From the NCBI GenBank assembly GCA_937910905.1, contig CALEPV010000048.1, forward strand, positions 1 through 9,973: a DNA stretch of 9,973 nt. The letters run 5' to 3'. Both the position numbers and the translations under genes were made by a program. Positions 5,217-9,973 of this stretch are shown here, one piece after another (position 1 is the first letter of the stretch; each line of letters begins with the position of its first letter). The DNA comes from an uncultured Prevotellaceae bacterium. GTDB lineage: Bacteria; Bacteroidota; Bacteroidia; Bacteroidales; Bacteroidaceae. A model generated the notes under the pieces. It worked only from the letters and a program-made list of their open reading frames with translations, was not told where the DNA came from and did no database searches.

Positions 5217-6409
5217 GTCCGTTTCATGTATTCGTATCCGAAGCGGCACCGCAGGCAGTTGTAGCGGTCGCAGTACTCGCGCTTCAGTTGTATTAGTGCT
5301 TGGCTGTCGGCAGCGGTGTCCACCCCGATTCCGCAGCGCTTCCACAGTGTCAGTATGTGGTTGCGCTCAGCTGGCAGGCTTTCCAGCAGGGTGAGCGCAC
5401 GTTCCTGCTCCTGCATGTCGGCATGCTCCAGCCCGTGGGCGAACAGCATGGGGCAGATGGTGTTGATGATTAGCAGGTCGCGTGTGGCTATAGAGAGCGG
5501 TAGACCGTTGAAGGCTGAGTGTAGCTCCTCACGTGATGCACACTGCATCAGGCGGCTGAAGTCGGCGCTGCGCTGGTGGTACAGCCTGGCCAGCTGGAGG
5601 ATCCGCACATGCGGAAAGTTCTGCGGACGTAGGCGCAGGTAGCGCCATCGGGCTTTGTCCGCAGGCTCTGTCAGCTGGAACTTGTGCTTCAAGTAGTTCC
5701 ATTCCTTCTGGTGCTTGCCGAAGTGTTCATCGTCAATCATGCCTGCAACTCCCAGGAACAGCGTCTCAATCTGAAACAGGTTGTCGCGTTGCTTGGCTGC
5801 CGCATATAGAGGCAGGCGCTTGGCCCAGAGCTCGAAAGCATCGCCATTCACGCTGAAGCCGAAGTTGCGCGACAGGGCTATGAACAGCGTGTGCTCCCAG
5901 TCGCCGTCGTTCTGGTGCAGCCACTCCAGACAGCGCCGAGCACGCTGTGCTATCCGCTCGTGGAGCAGCGATGACAGCCAGGAGTGGCATGCGAACTGCG
6001 ATAGCTGTGGGATGATGGCCCAGCATCGCGGGTAGTCGTCAGTCATTTGTAGCTGGGTGTAGTTGCGTTCCACCGCCTCCGGTATGGGCAACACTAGTGT
6101 GGGCAGTGTCTTGCCGTCGGCAGTGTTGACTTCGGCATCTGCCTGCTCAACTACGTGTAGCACCACGTTGTTGTAGGTGGCATCGGTATGGTGGTTGTGG
6201 CGCATCCAGTCGCTTGCCCGCAGATGAATCTCGACATTGCCCACCCATAGCACTCCGTCTATACGCACCTTCGCGTTGAAGAAGTCGGGGCCGGCATCGT
6301 TGTTGTGCAGGCCGGCATCAATGACTTCCACACTCCTGCCGTCGGTGGTCAACAGCGGTTGGAGCGGGAAAATACGGTGCTTCCAGACGTAATGCAGTAG
6401 CTGTTCCAT
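5213..6409 (-). CDS. DUF2851 family protein of unknown function
   Basis: A 398-residue protein that I recognise as the Bacteroidetes family DUF2851; no function is established. The N-terminal part holds the conserved block GPDFFNAKVRI (40-50), WVGNVEIH (55-62), SDW (66-68), then His-rich HNHHTD (71-76) and VVLHVV (82-87). The order Asp42 ... Glu60-x-His62 before a hydrophobic strand recalls PD-(D/E)xK nuclease cores; that is my inference, not established. The middle is probably helical and the C-terminus has a CX4CX2C cluster (Cys380, 385, 388) that could bind metal. The start is ATG 6407-6409 (MEQLLHYVWKH), the usual family N-terminus. ATG 6419-6421 would add four residues; a GTG at 6434-6436 lies in the promoter. 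It leads the operon with the thioesterase and dprA. Confidence 0.87.
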   Translation of the reverse strand: MEQLLHYVWKHRIFPLQPLLTTDGRSVEVIDAGLHNNDAGPDFFNAKVRIDGVLWVGNVEIHLRASDWMRHNHHTDATYNNVVLHVVEQADAEVNTADGKTLPTLVLPIPEAVERNYTQLQMTDDYPRCWAIIPQLSQFACHSWLSSLLHERIAQRARRCLEWLHQNDGDWEHTLFIALSRNFGFSVNGDAFELWAKRLPLYAAAKQRDNLFQIETLFLGVAGMIDDEHFGKHQKEWNYLKHKFQLTEPADKARWRYLRLRPQNFPHVRILQLARLYHQRSADFSRLMQCASREELHSAFNGLPLSIATRDLLIINTICPMLFAHGLEHADMQEQERALTLLESLPAERNHILTLWKRCGIGVDTAADSQALIQLKREYCDRYNCLRCRFGYEYMKRT

Positions 6410-6435
6410 GTGCCTGTGCATAGTTTTTCTGCCCA

Positions 6436-6443
6436 CAAAGGTA
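6436..6443 (-). promoter_or_regulatory. -7 promoter box for the DUF2851-thioesterase-dprA operon
   Basis: TACCTTTG on the minus strand, 27 bases before the chosen ATG. No good TTTG is present at the usual distance upstream; an ATTG at 6462-6459 is 15 bp away, which is short. The box is convincing, the -33 element is not. Confidence 0.65.
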
Positions 6444-6484
6444 CGAAAACCTCGCTTACAATGTGTCTACTTGTCTTTTTTATG

Positions 6485-6492
6485 TAACTTTG
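6485..6492 (+). promoter_or_regulatory. -7 promoter box for the dapB-lepB run
   Basis: TAACTTTG fits TAnnTTTG and ends 24 bases before the dapB ATG. Only a weak TGTG (6462-6465) stands 19 bp upstream. It diverges from the DUF2851 operon box, with 41 bp between them. Confidence 0.62.
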
Positions 6493-6516
6493 CGGGCGTA
6501 ATTAACATGCTGGAAT

Positions 6517-7254
6517 ATGAAGATTGCATTGATAGGGTATGGCAAGATGGGGCGTATGATAGAGCAGATAGCCATCGGCCGAGGCCATGAGATTGTGTGT
6601 AGGATAGACATAGACAACCAACAGGACTTCGACAGCGATGCCTTCCGATCGGCAGATGTAGCCATTGAGTTCACGGCTCCTGCTGTGGCCTACGGCAACG
6701 TGCAGCGTTGCTTTGAACGCAACATGAAGGTGGTATCGGGCAGCACGGGCTGGATGCAGCAGCATGCAGCCGAGGTCAAGGCGCAGTGTGAGCAGGGCAA
6801 GACACTCTTTTGGAGCAGCAACTTCAGCGTGGGTGTGTACCTCTTCGGGCTGGTGAACCGCTATCTGGCACGACTGATGAACCGCTTTGCCGACTACGAT
6901 GTCAGCATGGAGGAGGTGCACCATATCCACAAGCTTGACCACCCCAGCGGCACTGCCATAACGCTGGCAGGGCAGATACTGGACGAGCTGGAGCGCAAGC
7001 ACGATTGGCAGGCTGTGCTCGATGGAGAAATGCAGGCAGAGAGCCAGAAGTCCGATACGTTGGTCATCAAGAGCATACGCCGCGGCGAGGTGCCAGGCAT
7101 ACACAGTATCTGCTACGACAGCACTGCCGACAGCATCACCATCACTCACGATGCGCATTCGCGTCAGGGATTCGCACTTGGTGCGGTGCTGGCGGCTGAG
7201 TTCACAGCATCGCACACAGGTCTGCTCAGCATGGACCAACTATTTGAAGCATAG
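6517..7254 (+). CDS. dapB: 4-hydroxy-tetrahydrodipicolinate reductase
   Basis: DapB reduces the dihydrodipicolinate-level intermediate with NAD(P)H, a step to meso-diaminopimelate and lysine; it acts in the cytoplasm. The 245 residues begin with the nucleotide-binding loop GYGKMG (7-12). FTAP (52-55) and SGSTGW (74-79) are the expected cofactor/substrate segments. The signature HHIHKLDHPSGTA (135-147) carries the catalytic His135 and Lys139 (equivalent to E. coli His159 and Lys163) and the substrate-binding SGTA. The C-terminal helix region (219-245) is normal. The length is a little short next to the roughly 270-residue E. coli enzyme, as is common in Bacteroidetes. The start is ATG 6517-6519, about 20 nt after the predicted transcription start. 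lepB follows after 17 bases, so the two are almost surely cotranscribed; the pair is common in Bacteroidales. Confidence 0.96.
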   Translation: MKIALIGYGKMGRMIEQIAIGRGHEIVCRIDIDNQQDFDSDAFRSADVAIEFTAPAVAYGNVQRCFERNMKVVSGSTGWMQQHAAEVKAQCEQGKTLFWSSNFSVGVYLFGLVNRYLARLMNRFADYDVSMEEVHHIHKLDHPSGTAITLAGQILDELERKHDWQAVLDGEMQAESQKSDTLVIKSIRRGEVPGIHSICYDSTADSITITHDAHSRQGFALGAVLAAEFTASHTGLLSMDQLFEA

Positions 7255-7271
7255 TAACCGCCGTTCCGAAT

Positions 7272-8735
7272 ATGAAACGCATTGACAAGAAACCATTGAC
7301 GCGACGCGACTACATCAAGTGCGCCGTTGTCCTTACCTTATATATTATATTCCTCATCTGGGCACAGGCGTGGTGGGGCATAGTGGTGATACCGTTCATC
7401 TTCGATGCCTACATCACCCGCTGGATACGCTGGTCGTGGTGGAAGGACCTGGAGAATCCAGTGACGCGTACCATTATGTCGTGGGTTGATGCCATAGTGT
7501 TTGCACTCGTGGTTGTGTACTTCGTCAACATATACTTCTTCCAGAACTACACCATACCATCGTCGTCGATGGAGAAAAGCCTGCTTGTAGGCGATTACCT
7601 GTTTGTCTCGAAGACGAGCTATGGCCCGCGTGTGCCGCAGACGCCGCTCCACATGCCGCTCACCCAGAACACGCTCCCCACTGGCGGCAAGAGCTATCTG
7701 GAGTGGATACGCTGGGACTACAAGCGTGTGCATCCCAAGCCTATCAAGCAGAACGACATCGTAGTGTTCAACTATCCGTCGGGCGACACCGTGGTGTGCA
7801 ATCCTCTGCTGCAGGCTCAGGACTTTTATATTGTGGCCTATTCCATCGGGCAGGAGCTGATGGAGCAGCTGGCAGCGCAGAATGCAGAGACGCTGCCCAA
7901 CGTCAAGAGCTTGACACCGCTGGAGCAGCGCAAGTACTATCAGAAGGTCTATGCGCTGGGCCGGCAGTATATCAATGAGGACCCGCAACGCCAGTTCCAG
8001 GGCACGATGACGCGACCCGTGGACCGCCGCGAGAACTATGTGAAGCGCTGTGTGGGCCTGCCCGGACAGACGCTGGAAATACGCAAGCGCCAGCTGTACA
8101 TAGACAACAAGCCCGTGCCGTTCCCCAAGGAGGTGCAGTTCAACTACGTTGTGGATCTGAAGCAGTACCTGCCCGATGCGCTTGTGCGCGAGCTGGGCAT
8201 ATCGCAGGAGCAGCTCGCCATGCAGCGTCAGCTGGGCTATATGCCGCTCACCTTCGAAAATGCCAAGCGCCTGAGCGAGGCCACCGACTATGTGGACACG
8301 CTGTATATTGACGAGACAGCATCTACTGCCGATATATATCCACTCAACGGCTATACCGGTTGGACTCGCGACAACTATGGCCCTGTGTGGATACCGGCAA
8401 AAGGTGAAACCATAGAGCTGACGCTGGAGAAGCTGCCTGTCTACGAGCGTGCCATACGCGTCTACGAGGGCAACGACCTGCAGGTCACCGACGATGGACG
8501 CATCATCATCAACGGACAGGAGACAACTACGTACACCTTCAAGATGGACTACTACTGGATGATGGGTGACAATCGCCACAATAGCGCGGACAGCCGGTAC
8601 TGGGGCTTCGTGCCAGAGGACCACATCGTGGGCAAGCCCATTATGGTTTGGCTCTCGCTCGACAAGGACCGTGGCTGGTTTAGCGGCAAGATACTCTGGA
8701 GCCGTATGTTCCGTTGGGTGGATAACATTAGATGA
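7272..8735 (+). CDS. lepB: Signal peptidase I, long Bacteroidetes form
   Basis: LepB cleaves signal peptides of exported proteins on the outer face of the inner membrane. The 487 residues show two hydrophobic segments near the N-terminus (about 17-43 and 71-90). The catalytic block is IPSSSMEKSLLVGDYLFVSK (95-114) with Ser99 before Met100; the general base is Lys258 in NYVKRCVGLPGQ (256-266). The family's final box is GDNRHNSADSRYWGFVP (432-448). A large insert (about 115-253) separates the Ser and Lys blocks, and a second (about 285-415) lies before the final box, making it much longer than the roughly 320-residue E. coli enzyme. Long forms are usual in this phylum. All catalytic residues are present. 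It follows dapB closely and precedes the SDR gene after 43 bases. Confidence 0.96.
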   Translation: MKRIDKKPLTRRDYIKCAVVLTLYIIFLIWAQAWWGIVVIPFIFDAYITRWIRWSWWKDLENPVTRTIMSWVDAIVFALVVVYFVNIYFFQNYTIPSSSMEKSLLVGDYLFVSKTSYGPRVPQTPLHMPLTQNTLPTGGKSYLEWIRWDYKRVHPKPIKQNDIVVFNYPSGDTVVCNPLLQAQDFYIVAYSIGQELMEQLAAQNAETLPNVKSLTPLEQRKYYQKVYALGRQYINEDPQRQFQGTMTRPVDRRENYVKRCVGLPGQTLEIRKRQLYIDNKPVPFPKEVQFNYVVDLKQYLPDALVRELGISQEQLAMQRQLGYMPLTFENAKRLSEATDYVDTLYIDETASTADIYPLNGYTGWTRDNYGPVWIPAKGETIELTLEKLPVYERAIRVYEGNDLQVTDDGRIIINGQETTTYTFKMDYYWMMGDNRHNSADSRYWGFVPEDHIVGKPIMVWLSLDKDRGWFSGKILWSRMFRWVDNIR

Positions 8736-8740
8736 TAACT

Positions 8741-8763
8741 CACAATTCAAACTTCACAATTCA
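8741..8763. repeat. Short direct repeat CACAATTCA x2 in the lepB-SDR gap
   Basis: Exact 9-nt copies at 8741-8749 and 8755-8763, 14 bases apart, in the 43-bp AT-rich gap. Short AATTC-type repeats between genes are frequent in Bacteroidales. No TAnnTTTG box is visible in this gap. Confidence 0.6.
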
Positions 8764-8778
8764 TAATTACTAACCACT

Positions 8779-9582
8779 ATGAATCCTTATCTTAATTTCT
8801 CACTGGAGGGCAAGGTAGCCCTCGTGACAGGTGCTTCCTATGGTATCGGTTTCGCAATCGCAAGCGCTTTCGCTGAGCAGGGTGCAACAATCTGCTTCAA
8901 CGACATCAACCAAGAGCTCGTGGACCGTGGCTTGAAGAGCTACGAGGAGAAGGGCATCAAGGCACACGGCTATGTATGCGACGTGACCGACGAGCCTTCT
9001 GTTCAGGCACTCGTTGCAAAGATCAAGGCAGAGGTAGGCACTATCGACATCCTCGTGAACAACGCAGGTATCATCCGTCGCATTCCGATGCACGAGATGG
9101 AGGCTGCCGACTTCCGTCGTGTCATTGACATCGACCTCAACGCTCCATTCATCGTAGCAAAGGCAGTTCTGCCCGACATGATGGCAAAGCGCAGCGGTAA
9201 GATTATCAACATATGCTCCATGATGTCAGAGCTCGGCCGCGAGACAGTGAGTGCCTACGCCGCAGCCAAGGGCGGTCTGAAGATGCTCACACGCAACATC
9301 TGCTCCGAGTACGGCGAGTACAATATCCAGTGCAACGGCATTGGTCCGGGCTACATCGCTACACCTCAGACAGCACCTCTGCGCGAGCGTCAGGCCGACG
9401 GCAGCCGTCACCCATTCGACAGCTTCATCTGCGCAAAGACACCTGCCGGCCGCTGGCTCGACCCACAGGAGCTCACCGGTCCTGCTGTGTTCCTCGCTTC
9501 CGAGGCTTCAAACGCAGTCAATGGCCACATCCTCTACGTGGATGGTGGTATCCTGGCTTACATCGGCAAGCAGCCTAAGTAG
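8779..9582 (+). CDS. idnO: SDR oxidoreductase, gluconate 5-dehydrogenase type
   Basis: A 267-residue classical short-chain dehydrogenase, expected to interconvert a keto-gluconate and gluconate (or a related sugar acid) in the cytoplasm. Motifs: TGASYGIG (17-24) for the cofactor, Asp42 at the end of the second strand (suggesting NAD(H) preference), CDVT (67-70), NNAG (94-97), Asn121, Ser147, and YAAAK with Tyr160 and Lys164. The stretch NICSMMSELGRETVSAYAAA (144-163), then KMLTR and NGIGPGY, resembles E. coli IdnO closely, more so than generic SDRs. In Bacteroidetes such enzymes may instead serve uronate breakdown beside KduI, and KduD-like activity is the main alternative. Codon use differs from its neighbours: Ile is ATC/ATT with a single ATA, Leu often CTC, Arg often CGT. 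This suggests high expression. ATG 8779 is the natural start. Confidence 0.88.
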   Translation: MNPYLNFSLEGKVALVTGASYGIGFAIASAFAEQGATICFNDINQELVDRGLKSYEEKGIKAHGYVCDVTDEPSVQALVAKIKAEVGTIDILVNNAGIIRRIPMHEMEAADFRRVIDIDLNAPFIVAKAVLPDMMAKRSGKIINICSMMSELGRETVSAYAAAKGGLKMLTRNICSEYGEYNIQCNGIGPGYIATPQTAPLRERQADGSRHPFDSFICAKTPAGRWLDPQELTGPAVFLASEASNAVNGHILYVDGGILAYIGKQPK

Positions 9583-9603
9583 TAAGGTTGCATAGCGCTG
9601 AAC

Positions 9604-9623
9604 GAGGGAGATGACGCTCTCTC
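9604..9623 (+). other. Hairpin between the SDR stop and the next ATG
   Basis: GAGGGAG (9604-9610) and CTCTCTC (9617-9623) pair in a 7-bp stem with one wobble around ATGACG. It ends on the base before ATG 9624 and has no T-tract. It may mask that start, slow RNA decay after the SDR gene, or be chance. Confidence 0.4.
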
Positions 9624-9929
9624 ATGCCTCTGAATAGTTGCATCGCATGGTCCCGTCGTGGTTCCGCGATGCAACATTTGTATTGTAGAAACTTCACCAC
9701 TCAGAACGTCACTCCGGGCTACTCGCGGGCAGACATTACAGACACAGAAATGCTCGATTCCATCGATACGATGCTGCAAAAATCGTCCTACTTCACTACT
9801 GCCGACTTCGCCAAGCAGCTGGGCCTGACTGCCAGTACCGCACGCCGTAGCTTAAAGGCTCTGGTGGAGCGGGGTGTCATAGTGAACAACGGTACGCGTG
9901 CCAAAGCCATCTACTGCAAGCCGCAGTAG
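9624..9929 (+). CDS. Small winged-helix (HTH) protein, unknown role
   Basis: Up to 101 residues. I do not recognise a named family. Residues 43-99 look like a winged helix: an N-terminal helix (EMLDSIDTMLQKS), FTTADFAKQLGLTASTARRS (57-76) as the helix-turn-helix with STARRS in the recognition helix, then LKALVERGVIVNNGTRAKAIY (77-97), helix and wing. This pattern is typical of small DNA-binding proteins and of wing domains at the end of larger ones. The start is uncertain. ATG 9624 follows a hairpin directly; ATG 9669 (MQHLYCRN, 86 residues) lies in the right arm of a 10-bp inverted repeat. The first 15 residues of the longer form look less protein-like. It lies 41 bases after the SDR gene on the same strand and might share its transcript; a regulatory link is only a guess. 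Confidence 0.65.
   Translation: MPLNSCIAWSRRGSAMQHLYCRNFTTQNVTPGYSRADITDTEMLDSIDTMLQKSSYFTTADFAKQLGLTASTARRSLKALVERGVIVNNGTRAKAIYCKPQ
9637..9675. repeat. Perfect 10-bp inverted repeat at the winged-helix start
   Basis: GTTGCATCGC (9637-9646) and GCGATGCAAC (9666-9675) are exact inverted copies with a 19-nt loop. A near copy of the left arm, GTTGCATAGC, lies at 9587-9596. The right arm holds the ATG at 9669, a candidate start of the winged-helix gene. It could be an operator or a translation-masking hairpin. Confidence 0.6.
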
Positions 9930-9942
9930 GTCCCGCGGCAGG

Positions 9943-9971
9943 CTGCGGCAGCATTTTGCTGCAATTCGCAG
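9943..9971 (+). terminator. Possible terminator hairpin after the winged-helix gene
   Basis: Inner stem GCAGCA/TGCTGC around TTT (9948-9962), with an outer CTGCG (9943-9947) and CGCAG (9967-9971) across an AATT bulge. It starts 13 bases past the stop. Any T-tract would lie beyond the window end, so the call is tentative. Confidence 0.4.
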
Positions 9972-9973
9972 TA

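Noticed and set aside
5217..5345. N-terminal extension of the thioesterase
   Set aside because: It overlaps the DUF2851 coding sequence in another frame; the hotdog domain starts normally from the ATG at 5216.
6502..7239. A 245-codon minus-strand frame opposite dapB
   Set aside because: It is the mirror of dapB codons; dapB itself has the catalytic HHxHKxDxPSGTA signature and its own promoter box.
7338..8750. A long open frame (470 codons) on the minus strand opposite lepB
   Set aside because: lepB on the plus strand has all catalytic motifs of signal peptidase I in order. The antisense frame shows no recognisable motif and arises from the codon bias of lepB.

Overview
The window reads as a chromosomal, gene-dense piece of a Bacteroidales genome, most likely Prevotellaceae-like. 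The support is: repeated TAnnTTTG (-7) promoter boxes, several with a TTTG-like -33 element 18-21 bp upstream; no Shine-Dalgarno sites at most starts; tRNAs without an encoded CCA; a DUF2851 gene; a long signal peptidase I with a big periplasmic insert; and a dapB-lepB pair. I see no phage genes, CRISPR array or full-length insertion sequence.

Layout. Positions 1-140 hold nothing I can assign. Positions 141-660 carry two small minus-strand units, each with its own promoter and terminator: a tRNA with anticodon CAT (188..261) and a 55-residue 2[4Fe-4S] ferredoxin (415..582). Positions 696-870 are a non-coding element with 32-nt imperfect inverted ends, resembling a MITE. Positions 893-3422 carry two minus-strand genes for exported proteins: a beta-propeller lipoprotein, then a secreted alpha/beta hydrolase (esterase type). 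The gap between them is almost entirely simple tandem repeat. A short divergent promoter region with a perfect 14-nt palindrome then leads to tRNA-Leu(TAG) on the plus strand (3560..3641), whose terminator lies inside the last codons of the convergent dprA.

Positions 3652-6409 are a tight minus-strand operon, DUF2851 protein - hotdog thioesterase - dprA, with two 4-nt start/stop overlaps and no non-coding base between the genes. A divergent promoter region (about 6430-6516) separates it from the plus-strand run dapB (lysine/diaminopimelate synthesis) - lepB (signal peptidase I) - SDR dehydrogenase of the gluconate 5-dehydrogenase (IdnO) type - a small winged-helix protein at 9624..9929. The last two genes lie around several short inverted repeats.

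How the genes fit together. Most are housekeeping: tRNA supply, electron transfer, protein export, cell-wall precursor and DNA processing. LepB is the peptidase expected to release the esterase signal peptide. The lipoprotein and esterase plausibly form a cell-envelope pair. The dehydrogenase has codon use unlike its neighbours (nearly all Ile codons ATC/ATT), which suggests high expression. I find no clear new multi-gene system. The best leads are the inverted-repeat element at 696-870, the repeat-filled gap at 1747-1826, the hairpins around the start of the winged-helix gene, and the uncharacterised DUF2851 protein coupled to dprA.
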